From an uncultured Lactobacillus sp. (GTDB lineage: Bacteria; Bacillota; Bacilli; Lactobacillales; Lactobacillaceae), in assembly GCF_902491705.1 (NCBI RefSeq), contig NZ_CABUIW010000008.1, positions 1-53,797 on the forward strand: a DNA stretch of 53,797 bases, in the 5' to 3' direction. Shown here piece after piece: positions 7,538-16,089 of this stretch. The notes beneath the pieces were generated by a model. It did not search any database. It worked only from the letters and a program-made list of their open reading frames with translations, and had not been told where the DNA came from. How positions within the stretch are numbered: the stretch's first letter is position 1; every line of letters starts with the position of its first letter. Position numbers and translations under genes: made by a program.

Positions 7538-8473
7538 TTATTCACGCATGTCTTGTTCCCAGCTACCAATAGTGTTAACGCCTGCTTTATCGGCTACTTT
7601 TTCTAAGCGTTCTACTTCAGCATTAGTTAAATGACTTGCACCAACCTTAGCAGCGTCATCAGCATGCTTAGCACTAGTAACACCAATAATTGGTAATACA
7701 CCTTTAGTTACAGCCCAACTCATTGCAGTTTGAGCAACAGTTAAATCATGGGCTGCACCTACTTCTTTCAAAGTATTAATTAACTCAGTTAATTCTGGCA
7801 ATTTTGAGTTATAAATTGCAGCACGAGCACTACCTTCTGGGAATGGATGATCAACATTGTACTTACCAGTTAAAGCACCTTGTTCCAAAATCATGTAAGC
7901 CCAAAATTCAATATTGTTTTCTTTACAGTAATCTAAAATACCAGCTTGTTCAGATGTACGATCCAATAAACTTAAGTGATTTTGAACAGCATCTAACTTA
8001 AATCCAGCTTCACCCAAGATTTCTTGAACACGTTTAATTTCACTTAAAGTGTGGTTAGAAACACCAACGTGCTTAATCTTACCTGATTTAAGCAATGGAA
8101 TAATTTGTGGAGTCCACTTTTCAACATCTGCGTCATTATGAATCCAGTAGTAGTCTACATAATCTGTCTTCAAACGCTTTAAGCTTCCTTCAAGCATGTT
8201 TTCCATTGCATTAGCAGTACCATCTTCCATTTGAGGAGTGAATTTTGTAGAAATCACGATGTTCTCACGTGGAGTTTTTGCTGCTAAATCTCCTAAAATA
8301 GTTTCTGAAGCACCACCACCATATGCATATGCAGTGTCCCAAATGTTCAAGCCATCTTTAAGTGCTTCATCATAAACTGGTTTGAAGTGATCTTCATCAA
8401 AGTGGTTACCAAAGTAACTTCCGTTGTCACCCCAAGCCCAAGTTCCTAATACAATTTGTGATTTTTTAGCCAT
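7538..8473 (-). CDS. Aldo/keto reductase, first gene of the MerR operon
   Basis: A 311-residue NAD(P)H-dependent aldo/keto reductase with catalytic Asp46 and Tyr51 (WDTAYAYGGG), Lys77 (VISTKF) and His112 (YYWIHNDA). The C-terminal ITKGVLPIIGVTSAKHADDA is the cofactor-binding end of the barrel. It is the promoter-proximal gene of the operon, directly under the MerR operator, so it is likely the principal induced enzyme. A ribosome site (AGAGG) lies nine bases from the ATG. It is only distantly related to the two paralogues at 491 and 3877. Confidence 0.9.
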   Translation of the reverse strand: MAKKSQIVLGTWAWGDNGSYFGNHFDEDHFKPVYDEALKDGLNIWDTAYAYGGGASETILGDLAAKTPRENIVISTKFTPQMEDGTANAMENMLEGSLKRLKTDYVDYYWIHNDADVEKWTPQIIPLLKSGKIKHVGVSNHTLSEIKRVQEILGEAGFKLDAVQNHLSLLDRTSEQAGILDYCKENNIEFWAYMILEQGALTGKYNVDHPFPEGSARAAIYNSKLPELTELINTLKEVGAAHDLTVAQTAMSWAVTKGVLPIIGVTSAKHADDAAKVGASHLTNAEVERLEKVADKAGVNTIGSWEQDMRE

Positions 8474-8526
8474 GTTCTTTACCTCTTATATGTTTCTATT
8501 TAATTCGTAATTCTTTTGACAAAAAT

Positions 8527-8557
8527 AGAATACTACCTGGAGTTCACTCCAGGTCAA
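8527..8557 (-). promoter_or_regulatory. MerR-type promoter/operator of the reductase operon
   Basis: On the minus strand TTGACC (8552-8557) and TATTCT (8527-8532) are separated by exactly 19 bases. A perfect 20-base dyad, ACCTGGAGT and ACTCCAGGT around a two-base centre, lies at 8535-8554 and fills the spacer. An over-long spacer holding a CTTGGAGT-like dyad is the hallmark of MerR-activated promoters, where the regulator twists the DNA to realign the boxes. The first gene starts 54 bases downstream. Confidence 0.85.
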
Positions 8558-8588
8558 GAAAAATAAAAATAATTTTTATATCAAAAAA

Positions 8589-8611
8589 ACGATTGCCTTT
8601 TAAGCAATCGT
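8589..8611 (-). terminator. Terminator after the hydrolase gene
   Basis: ACGATTGC and GCAATCGT form a perfect 8-bp stem with a seven-base loop. On the minus strand it is followed by seven T residues. It closes the EIIC-hydrolase transcript and insulates the MerR promoter just beyond. Confidence 0.85.
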
Positions 8612-8632
8612 CCTTTTTAGTTTCTTCTTCTT

Positions 8633-9496
8633 TTAGTTTCTTCTTCTTGGACCTCTTCCAGCAGAAGTAGGATTATTATTCAATACATATTCTTCAATCA
8701 ACTGCAAAACCTGATTATTTTGTGGCAACGCCGAGTGCTGCGCCAATCTTCCTGTTACAGTTATCTGCGTATAATGCTTAACTGCACCTTGATAAATGTA
8801 TTTTCCGGCTTCTACGCTTGAAACAGGGACAATACCATCAGCCACATAATTCTTGGTCCCCGCAACTGAATACATTGTTAAATATTTAGGTAATTTCTTT
8901 CTATTTTTCACAAAATCTTTGAGCATTTGCGTAGGACGATTAGAAGTCTCTGCAAAGTTATATGGTGAACCAATTGTCATCAAAACTTTGATTCTAATCA
9001 ATTTGTTACTGGTAGTATTGAAATAATTTTCTAAAAATGCTGTATAAATCAAACCACCATTTGAGTGCCCTACTGCCTTAAAGTTGTTAAAGTTATACCG
9101 TCTCTTTAACTCATTAAAGGCCATATTAAACCAGCGTGCCTGCTTTTTAATATTGCTATAGCCATCATGGTTATTTTGAAAGCCAACTACAATAAATGGC
9201 TCATTATCTTGCCGCCTAATTCGTCCAGTAAAGATCATTTGTCCGTTTTCTTTTACATAGACCTTAAGCAAACTATGATTTCGACGATCTCTTTGATTAA
9301 TTTTTTGTACTAAAGTATCGAAACGATTTACTGAAGCAGAACTACCCGGAATCATAATTATTGGTGACATACGAGAGTCACGCCGCATCTGCAATTTATC
9401 AGCATTATTTCTAGCATAAATTGTCGCTGGAATTGCAATAATCAAAGTAGTTAGGAGAATTAATAAAGGTAGCCATAATTTTTTAAATAGTTTCAT
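8633..9496 (-). CDS. Membrane-anchored alpha/beta hydrolase, DUF915 family
   Basis: A 287-residue protein with one N-terminal hydrophobic helix (about residues 8-28) after KLFKK, so it is either secreted or anchored facing outward. The hydrolase triad can be placed: Ser145 in GHSNGG, Asp220 in VADGIVPVSS and His254 in AQHSALP. The oxyanion strand is IIMIPGSSAS. DUF915 proteins are lipase- or esterase-like with no settled substrate. The C-terminus is arginine-rich. Its first 14 bases overlap the end of the EIIC-like gene, so the two are translationally coupled, and translation may suffer from the upstream frameshift. Confidence 0.85.
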   Translation of the reverse strand: MKLFKKLWLPLLILLTTLIIAIPATIYARNNADKLQMRRDSRMSPIIMIPGSSASVNRFDTLVQKINQRDRRNHSLLKVYVKENGQMIFTGRIRRQDNEPFIVVGFQNNHDGYSNIKKQARWFNMAFNELKRRYNFNNFKAVGHSNGGLIYTAFLENYFNTTSNKLIRIKVLMTIGSPYNFAETSNRPTQMLKDFVKNRKKLPKYLTMYSVAGTKNYVADGIVPVSSVEAGKYIYQGAVKHYTQITVTGRLAQHSALPQNNQVLQLIEEYVLNNNPTSAGRGPRRRN

Positions 9497-10759
9497 TTAT
9501 TGCCATCCCCTCTACTTTTTCATTTACTTTATCATCCAGTCGTACAAAAGGCAGATAAATTAGTACATCAACAATTAAAATGAAAATTGTATAAATTAAT
9601 GCCCAGATATCGCCACCTGTTCCCATCAAGGGCCCAAGCATTCCTGGAGTTCCATCTGGTACTGGATAGACCAAAGGTGGAAACATTCTTAAACCAATTG
9701 CAATAGTACCAAGTATCATATTTACAATTGGCGTTAATGCAAACGGAATTAAATAAATAGGATTCAAAATTGTTGGAATACCAGTAACTAATGAAAAGTT
9801 AATATTGAAGAATATTGGCAAACTACTGCTAATCGCAATCTTACGCTTCTGTTTTTGATGACTAACCAGAATAACTGCAATGATTAATGCTAAAGTTGCA
9901 CCTACACCACCAATTCTACCGAAGCCGTTAAAAAGAGATTGCAATGTATATGGATATGGAATATTCCATGGTGTTTTGTGTGACAAAGCATAGCTCAAGT
10001 TAGCTACAGATTCATTACCAAAAATATTACTGTTAAAATTCAAATTTCCAGCATAACCTAACCACATAGTAATAGTCGTGATTAACGAAATTAAAATTGA
10101 AACACCATAAGTACTATGCTGGCTAGCCACAACCTGCACGCTTTGTGCAACAATACGATCCATCTGATATTGACGGTAAGTTGCGTATCCTAAGTGAATA
10201 ACTAAAGCAATTCCCAAAACTATAAGAATTGGACGCATATTAACAAAAATATTGGTTAAAATTTCTTTATCTGTCTGCTCTTTTTTATTGCCAAATTTCA
10301 CAAAAATTAAACCGACCAAGTAGCCTACAACAATGCCGAAAATAAACCACATGGCATTATAATAGTTCATCTCTATTCGCTGAGTATTGCGAATTGTATG
10401 AACAAACATCAAAATGTAGGCTGAAACGCTAGTTACTCCCACTAGACCAGAATTTTTGCCATAATGACGGACAGTTAGCTCTGAACTGATAAAAGCCGCA
10501 TACAGGCTAAATACACCCGTTGTTGCAAGGCTAATATCGTTAACAATTGGTGCAAAAAAGGTATAAGCAGGAAACCACTTAGAAATATTAGTTAATTGTC
10601 CAAAAAAGCTATTATTTGTCAAAAAACTATTAGTAATTACCCAACAATACGACCCAATTAATGCAATTGGAAATAGTGCAATTAATGTTTGCTGAAATAT
10701 TTTAATAAAGGTTAGTTGCTTATACTTAGCAAGTAAATCAATTATTTTTTCTCATTCAT
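9483..10759 (-). pseudogene. PTS EIIC-like permease, frame broken at codon 5
   Basis: From 10622 down, 379 residues read as a PTS lactose/cellobiose-type EIIC with about ten membrane segments. The same frame stays open upstream to 10751 and adds a typical EIIC start (IIDLLAKYKQLTFIKIF, then LFPIALIGSYCW), but no usable start codon lies there. An ATG at 10759 with AAGGG before it opens another frame that hits TAA after MNEKK. One more A in the six-A tract (10745-10750) would join them. So this is a frameshift, a phase-variable tract or a sequencing error. The usual NEP(I/V)FG motif is replaced by NFSLVTG before IPTILNP, and no EIIA or EIIB gene is nearby. TTG at 10622 has no ribosome site. Confidence 0.7.
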
Positions 10760-10784
10760 ACTCCCACCCTTTTCCTTTTTTACA

Positions 10785-10813
10785 AATATACATTTTTAGG
10801 AGTTTTAGGACAA
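10785..10813 (-). promoter_or_regulatory. Sigma-A-type promoter for the EIIC-like gene
   Basis: On the minus strand TTGTCC (10808-10813) and TATATT (10785-10790) are 17 bases apart. The predicted start site, near 10778, lies about 20 bases before the ATG at 10759. An intact promoter supports the view that the broken gene was functional until recently or is still switched. Confidence 0.6.
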
Positions 10814-10821
10814 GAAAAAAA

Positions 10822-10841
10822 GCGTTTATTTTTTTAAACGC
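10822..10841 (-). terminator. Terminator after the mutarotase gene
   Basis: GCGTTTA and TAAACGC pair around an A/T loop, followed on the minus strand by seven T residues. It closes the transcript of the aldose 1-epimerase-like gene. Confidence 0.8.
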
Positions 10842-10852
10842 CTTATATTATG

Positions 10853-11749
10853 TTATTCAGGGTCTGAATCAGCGTGGTAAGTAATACTGAAGCCTGCTTG
10901 GAATTCTTTACCTGGTTCCAAATGATTCATTCCGTATTTGTCTTCTAGTTTTCCATCTGCATCGTCTCTATCTGCAATGCCCCACCATGGTTCAATGCAG
11001 ACATAGTTAGCAGTCTTAGGATATTGTGACCAAATACCTACGAATGGAGCATTTCTAGTCCAAACATTGATGTGGAACTTACTTTTATCAGTTCTAAGTG
11101 AAACCTTATTGTCGTGTCCGTGCAATTCATAAATTAGTGCATCGTCCTTAAATAAGTCATCACTTAAAGTAATAAGACTGTCTGTTGAAGCAAGAGAACG
11201 ATTATTCCAGTCAAGACTTGCATTCTTAAGTGGGATCTTAACACGTGCAACAGATGGGTGCATGTCGAAGTAGTAATCTTCCTTCTTAGCACCATCCTTA
11301 GTTGGCAAGTTGAAGCCTGGGTGTCCACCAACACCAAAGATCATAGTTTCATCTGATTTGTTAACAACACTAAAGTTTTCTTCAAGCAAGTTGTTCATTA
11401 AATTGTAGTTAACTCTGAATTCGAACTTAAATGGATAAATCTTACGTGTTTCTTCGTTATCCTTTAATAAGAAGGTGATACTTTCTTGAGTGTGGTTTTC
11501 CACTTCAAAGTCAGAATTTCTAGCAAAACCATGTTGACCCATATGATAAGTCTTGCCTTTATAAGTATATTCATCATTCTTTAAACGACCAACAATAGGG
11601 AAAAGAATAGGTGCATGTCTGCCCCAGATTTCTGGATCAGCTTGCCACATATATTCTTCACCAGAGTGAGCGCCTTTTACGCTCTGAATTTCAGCACCGT
11701 GATCTGAAATGACCACTTTTATCATATTATTTTCAATTGTATAATCCAT
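10853..11749 (-). CDS. Aldose 1-epimerase family protein, LacX-like
   Basis: A 298-residue cytosolic protein of the galactose mutarotase-like beta-sandwich superfamily. The LacX subgroup is recognised by YMWQADPEIWGRHAPILFP, GRLKNDEY, GQHGFARNSDF and GVGGHPGFN. Catalytic histidines are probably those in GQHGFAR and GGHPGF, with a glutamate near the C-terminus (VCIEPWWG). It interconverts alpha and beta anomers of a hexose, or a modified sugar. It is monocistronic with its own promoter, a cre-like site at the transcription start and a terminator. Many LacX-type proteins have no proven substrate. Confidence 0.87.
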   Translation of the reverse strand: MDYTIENNMIKVVISDHGAEIQSVKGAHSGEEYMWQADPEIWGRHAPILFPIVGRLKNDEYTYKGKTYHMGQHGFARNSDFEVENHTQESITFLLKDNEETRKIYPFKFEFRVNYNLMNNLLEENFSVVNKSDETMIFGVGGHPGFNLPTKDGAKKEDYYFDMHPSVARVKIPLKNASLDWNNRSLASTDSLITLSDDLFKDDALIYELHGHDNKVSLRTDKSKFHINVWTRNAPFVGIWSQYPKTANYVCIEPWWGIADRDDADGKLEDKYGMNHLEPGKEFQAGFSITYHADSDPE

Positions 11750-11790
11750 AATCTATTTATCCTTTACTTATCAAACAACAAAAATCAGAA

Positions 11791-11804
11791 TGTAATCGCT
11801 TTGA
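11791..11804 (-). promoter_or_regulatory. cre-like (CcpA) site at the mutarotase promoter
   Basis: TGTAATCGCTTTGA matches the catabolite-responsive consensus TGNNANCGNTNNCA at all but one fixed position. It also forms part of a GTAATC..GATTAC dyad (11792-11808). A TAGAAT -10 box lies at 11813-11818, with CTGACT 16 bases further upstream, so the site covers roughly +2 to +15. That position fits CcpA repression by blocking early elongation. The assignment is from sequence only. Confidence 0.5.
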
Positions 11805-11863
11805 TTACTTATATTCTAACATATTGCTATAATAAGTCAGCTCTAATTTTGAGCAGAAAAAAA

Positions 11864-11878
11864 CAGCCCAATGGGCTG
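11864..11878 (-). terminator. Terminator after hslU
   Basis: CAGCCC and GGGCTG form a tight GC-rich stem with a three-base loop, extended by flanking A/T pairs and followed on the minus strand by seven T residues. It ends the long transcript that includes topA to hslU. Confidence 0.85.
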
Positions 11879-11890
11879 CTTTTCGACTTT

Positions 11891-13288
11891 TTATAAGATA
11901 AATTTGGTTAAATCCTTGTTCATAATAATATCGCCTAATTTATCTTCAACATAGGCTTCGGTAATGGTAATTTCTCCCATTTCCATATCTGGACCTTCGT
12001 AAAGAACATCTTCAAGCAACTTTTCAAGAATAGTTGAAAGACGTCTTGCACCAATATTATCAGTACCTTGGTTGACATCAAAGGCAATTTCAGCAATCTT
12101 ATCAACTGCTTCTTGAGTAAAGACTAACTTAATTCCATCAGCCTTCATCAAAGCAACATATTGCTTAAGAAGTGAATTTTGTGGGTCCTTCAAGATCTTT
12201 ACAAAGTCGTCTTTAGTCAAAGCATTCAATTCTACACGAATTGGAAAACGACCCTGAAGTTCTGGAATTAAGTCACTTGGCTTGCTTTCAGCAAAGGCAC
12301 CTGCTGCAATAAACAAAATGTGATCAGTTGATACAGGACCATACTTAGTATTTACAGTTGAACCTTCAACAATTGGCAAGATATCTCTTTGCACACCTTC
12401 ACGAGAAACTTCACCAGAATTACGCTTATTACCAGCGATAATCTTATCAATTTCGTCGATAAAGATAATACCGTTGTTTTGACTTCTTTCAATAGCACGT
12501 TGGTAAATAGTATCGTAGTCGACCAACTTGCGTGATTCTTCTTGAATCAAGACTTCACGTGCTTCTCTAACTGGCAAAGTACGCTTAACTTTCTTCTTAG
12601 GCATAATGTCATTAAGCATTGAGCCCATGTCCATGCCCATTTGACCCATCATGTCACTCATTGGGCTTGCCTTAGGAGCTTGTTCAACTTCAATAGTAAC
12701 TTCACGATCTTCAAGAAGTCCCTTGTTTAATTTTTCAGCAACATCCATTCTTTGATTACGAACTTCATCAGTTACTTCTTCTTGATCATTGTTATTTTGG
12801 TTTGGTCCACCCATGAGCATTGACATCATATCTTGCATTTGTTGCATTTGGTTTTCGCGTTTTTCATGCTTGACACCAGGTGCAAGAAGACGTACTAATT
12901 GTTTGTTAGCTTCTTTAGTAGCTTGTGGCTTTACTCGATCAAATTGATCCTTTTCTTCCATGCGGACAGCTTCGCTAACCAAGTCACGGACCATTGATTC
13001 AACGTCACGACCAACATATCCAACTTCAGTAAACTTAGTAGCTTCAACCTTAACAAAAGGTGCTTCAACGATATCTGCCAAACGACGAGCAATTTCAGTT
13101 TTACCAACACCAGTAGGACCAGCCATTAGCAAGTTCTTAGGTGTGATTTCTTTTTGCATCTCTTTATTAAGTTGCATTCTACGGTAACGGTTATAAAGAG
13201 CAATCGCTACTGATTTCTTTGCTTCATCTTGACCAATAATATATTCATTTAAGATTCTAACTATTTCTTTTGGGGTCTTAATAGCCAT
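11891..13288 (-). CDS. hslU: HslU/ClpY ATPase subunit of the HslUV protease
   Basis: A 465-residue AAA+ unfoldase. Walker A is GPTGVGKT at residues 57-64, and Walker B is IIFIDEID in the second half. The pore motif GYVGRDVES follows the first strand region. The I domain (about residues 110-240) is methionine- and glutamine-rich (MQQMQDMMSMLMGG). The C-terminus ends in LTKFIL, the tail that docks in HslV and activates it. It unfolds proteins and feeds them to HslV. It starts 11 bases after hslV with GGAGAAAA before the ATG, and a terminator follows. Confidence 0.97.
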   Translation of the reverse strand: MAIKTPKEIVRILNEYIIGQDEAKKSVAIALYNRYRRMQLNKEMQKEITPKNLLMAGPTGVGKTEIARRLADIVEAPFVKVEATKFTEVGYVGRDVESMVRDLVSEAVRMEEKDQFDRVKPQATKEANKQLVRLLAPGVKHEKRENQMQQMQDMMSMLMGGPNQNNNDQEEVTDEVRNQRMDVAEKLNKGLLEDREVTIEVEQAPKASPMSDMMGQMGMDMGSMLNDIMPKKKVKRTLPVREAREVLIQEESRKLVDYDTIYQRAIERSQNNGIIFIDEIDKIIAGNKRNSGEVSREGVQRDILPIVEGSTVNTKYGPVSTDHILFIAAGAFAESKPSDLIPELQGRFPIRVELNALTKDDFVKILKDPQNSLLKQYVALMKADGIKLVFTQEAVDKIAEIAFDVNQGTDNIGARRLSTILEKLLEDVLYEGPDMEMGEITITEAYVEDKLGDIIMNKDLTKFIL

Positions 13289-13299
13289 TATTTTTTCTC

Positions 13300-13824
13300 C
13301 TAAATTTCATCAGTGATAATTTGATCATCAGTAAATACATCAATACCTGATGCAATCTTAACTGCTTCATGAGCAATTTCATCGGCCTTCATGTCTTTTG
13401 CATGACGAGTCATTGCGATTGCAGCAGCTTGAGCAAAGTTACCACCTGAACCAATTGCAACTACATTTTCATCTGGTTCAAGTACTTCACCATTACCTGA
13501 AATAAGTAAAAGATCCTTATCGTCAAAAGCAATAAGCATTGCGTTCAACTTTTGTAAAGTTGGATCTTTGCGCCATGCTTGAGCCATTTCAACAGCTGCA
13601 CGACGTAAGTCACCACTGTAGCTTTCAAGCTTGCCTTCAAGCATATCTTGCAAGCTTACTGCATCAGCTACACCACCAGCAAAACCAATAATTACACGAT
13701 CATGGTAAATTCTACGAATCTTTCTTGCAGTAGCCTTGGCAATTACTTTTTCACCTAAAGTAACTTGACCATCACCTGCAATAGCAGTCTTGCCGTTATA
13801 TCTTACTGAACAAATTGTTGTCAT
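13300..13824 (-). CDS. hslV: HslV/ClpQ peptidase subunit
   Basis: A 174-residue N-terminal-nucleophile peptidase of the proteasome family. MTTICSVRYNGKTAIAGDGQVTLG gives Thr2 as the nucleophile once Met is removed, unlike B. subtilis ClpQ, which uses serine. GSGGNFAQAAA and the C-terminal ASGIDVFTDDQ are family blocks. Two rings of six pair with HslU hexamers. It lies between xerC and hslU, an order also known from B. subtilis (xerC-clpQ-clpY-codY), but no codY follows here. GAGG lies nine bases before the start. Confidence 0.97.
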   Translation of the reverse strand: MTTICSVRYNGKTAIAGDGQVTLGEKVIAKATARKIRRIYHDRVIIGFAGGVADAVSLQDMLEGKLESYSGDLRRAAVEMAQAWRKDPTLQKLNAMLIAFDDKDLLLISGNGEVLEPDENVVAIGSGGNFAQAAAIAMTRHAKDMKADEIAHEAVKIASGIDVFTDDQIITDEI

Positions 13825-13833
13825 TATTAAACC

Positions 13834-14742
13834 TCAACTTTCTTTATTCCGAGGAAAATATTTTTCATAATCTGATTTTAAATGAGCCGTCGTCACATGC
13901 GTATAAATTTGGGTGGCAGACAAACTGCTGTGGCCCAATAATTCTTGCACGCTACGCATATCCGCACCATTATTTAGCATTGCTGTCGCAAAAGTATGAC
14001 GAAGCTCATGTGGATGTACTTTACCACTAATCCCTGCTTTATTAAAAGTCTTTTGCATTACATATTGGATGCCGCGATCACTGATCGCCTTTCCTTGATT
14101 GCTCAAGAAGACATGCTGTTCATCTTTATCTTTCAATAAAAGCGGACGAGCATTATTCAAATAATTAAGCAGGGATTTTTTAGTTTGATCATCAAAGGCA
14201 ACGTAACGATCTTTGTTACCTTTTCCGTGAACTAAAATTGTCTGTAAATCTAAATCAATTTGCTTTATTGTTAAGCCGCTAACTTCGCTAACTCGCATCC
14301 CTGTAGCGTAAAATAATTCAAACAGTGCTAAGTTTCGAACAGTCAGTGGCTCATTTCCTTGCAAGGAATCAAACACTTGCTTTATCTCAGGCTGGTAGAA
14401 AAACTGCGGCAATTTTTTCTCGCCCCGTCTTAAGTTAATAGCCTGAGTAGGATCAATTTTTATAATCCTTCTCTTAGTTAAAAAACGATAAAACGAGTGC
14501 AAACTCGACATTTGTCTTGCTTGACTGCTGCGAGCTAGTTTTCTATCTGCTAAATGTTGCAAGTAGACCTGAATATCTCTTTCAGTTACTTTCGTCCAGC
14601 CATTAAAGCCGGCATTTTCTTGCCAAAATTTTTTAGCTTCATTCAAATCGCTATTATAAGACGAAACAGTTTTTTCGCTATAACGTCTTTCAAACTTCAA
14701 GTAAGAGATAAATTGATCTAGTTCATCCTTTTCGCTACTCAT
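13834..14742 (-). CDS. xerC: Tyrosine recombinase XerC
   Basis: A 302-residue site-specific recombinase. The catalytic set is complete: Arg150 (ATGMRVSE), Lys174 (GKGNKDR), His245 and Arg248 (HELRHTFAT), His271 (LLGHSSL) and Tyr280 (IYTHV). The N-terminal SAM-like domain spans about residues 1-95. With XerD it resolves chromosome dimers at dif. The ATG overlaps the trmFO stop (TAATG). Its place between trmFO and hslV is the standard Firmicute position and marks it as XerC, not a phage integrase. Confidence 0.95.
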   Translation of the reverse strand: MSSEKDELDQFISYLKFERRYSEKTVSSYNSDLNEAKKFWQENAGFNGWTKVTERDIQVYLQHLADRKLARSSQARQMSSLHSFYRFLTKRRIIKIDPTQAINLRRGEKKLPQFFYQPEIKQVFDSLQGNEPLTVRNLALFELFYATGMRVSEVSGLTIKQIDLDLQTILVHGKGNKDRYVAFDDQTKKSLLNYLNNARPLLLKDKDEQHVFLSNQGKAISDRGIQYVMQKTFNKAGISGKVHPHELRHTFATAMLNNGADMRSVQELLGHSSLSATQIYTHVTTAHLKSDYEKYFPRNKES

Positions 14743-16058
14743 TAGTCTAAGACTTCCGCCTTAAATTTATCTAAGCTAGCCAAACCACGTTCACTAATTT
14801 TTTCGTGACGTTCACGCTTTTTACGGATCTTTTTACCTTCAAGGGCTGGCAAAAGCGCAAAACTAGCATTCATTGGTTGGAAATGCTTGGCACTAGTAGT
14901 GGTTACATAGTTAGCCATTGAGCCTAATGCAGTGTCTTTTGGAAAAGCAACAGTATTTTCATCTAAAGCTTCTCTTGCTGCATTAACACCAGCAACTAAT
15001 CCGCTACCAGCACTTTCAACATAGCCTTCAACACCAGTCATTTGACCTGCAAAGAACAAACCTGGTCTGTTTTTAGCTTCATAGCTAGCTGTTAACACAT
15101 CTGGAGAAGCCATGTAAGTATTTCTATGCATCTTGCCGTAGCGAACGAAACGAGCATTTTCAAGACCCGGAATCATAGAGAAGACACGCTTTTGTTCGCC
15201 AAACTTCAAGTGAGTTTGAAAACCAACAATGTTATACATTGAAGCAGCAGCATTATCTTGACGCAATTGAACTACAGCATATGGAGTTTCACCTGTATGA
15301 GGATCTTCCAAACCTACTGGCTTCAATGGGCCAAATAACATAGTTTTAGCACCACGAGCAGCCATTACTTCAATTGGCATGCATCCCTCAAATACGTCAC
15401 TATTTTCAAAACCATGAAGCTGAGCAGTTTCTGCATTAATCAATTCATGAGCAAACTTTTCATATTGCTCTTTAGTCATTGGGCAGTTTAAATAAGCTGC
15501 TTCACCGCGATCATAACGTGACTTCTTGTAAACAATGTCCATGTCAATTGAATCTGCTGCAACAATTGGAGCAGCAGCATCAAAGAAGTGAAGACTATCA
15601 GTACCTGAAAATTCTTGAATTTGTTCAGCAAGTGCATCACTAGTCAAAGGACCAGTGGCAATAATTGTGATGCCTTCTTCTGGAATTTTAGTAATTTCTT
15701 CTTCATGAACAGTTACATTATCAAGGCCGCGAAGCGTATCAGTAACATATTTACTAAAACTATCACGGTCAACAGCCAAAGCGCCACCTGCTGGAACTTG
15801 GGTTTTATCAGCAGCCTTCATGATTAAAGAATCCATATGACGCATTTCTTCTTTTAAAAGGCCTACTGCATTAGACAACTGATTTGAACGCATTGAGTTT
15901 GTACAAACAAGCTCTGCAAATTCGCCAGTTTCGTGTGCAGGAGTTTCTTTCTTTGGACGCATTTCATAAAGATCAACATGGATTCCACGCTTAGCCAGTT
16001 GCCAAGTAGCTTCACTTCCGGCTAATCCTGCTCCAATTACAGTAACATTTTTTGGCAT
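14742..16058 (-). CDS. trmFO: tRNA m5U54 methyltransferase (folate/FAD-dependent) TrmFO
   Basis: A 438-residue flavoenzyme that methylates U54 of the tRNA T-loop using methylenetetrahydrofolate. The N-terminal FAD-binding VTVIGAGLAGSEAT and the family blocks YEMRPKKETPAH, CTNSMRSN and FAGQMTGVEGYVESA are clear. The ATG at 16058 is chosen over a TTG one codon upstream; AAAGGTG lies before it. It sits 31 bases after topA and overlaps xerC by one base. Confidence 0.96.
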   Translation of the reverse strand: MPKNVTVIGAGLAGSEATWQLAKRGIHVDLYEMRPKKETPAHETGEFAELVCTNSMRSNQLSNAVGLLKEEMRHMDSLIMKAADKTQVPAGGALAVDRDSFSKYVTDTLRGLDNVTVHEEEITKIPEEGITIIATGPLTSDALAEQIQEFSGTDSLHFFDAAAPIVAADSIDMDIVYKKSRYDRGEAAYLNCPMTKEQYEKFAHELINAETAQLHGFENSDVFEGCMPIEVMAARGAKTMLFGPLKPVGLEDPHTGETPYAVVQLRQDNAAASMYNIVGFQTHLKFGEQKRVFSMIPGLENARFVRYGKMHRNTYMASPDVLTASYEAKNRPGLFFAGQMTGVEGYVESAGSGLVAGVNAAREALDENTVAFPKDTALGSMANYVTTTSAKHFQPMNASFALLPALEGKKIRKKRERHEKISERGLASLDKFKAEVLD

Positions 16059-16089
16059 CAAATCACCTTTATTTCTTTATATTTAAATT

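Noticed and set aside
13815..14030. Plus-strand frame opposite xerC
   Set aside because: Antisense shadow of a well-supported gene with no ribosome site; the same applies to plus-strand frames over rpsA, topA, pfkA and hslU.
13834..14742. Tyrosine recombinase as a phage or island integrase
   Set aside because: The trmFO-xerC-hslV context and complete Xer signature make it the chromosomal XerC; no att sites or phage genes are near. The same holds for xerD at 35583.
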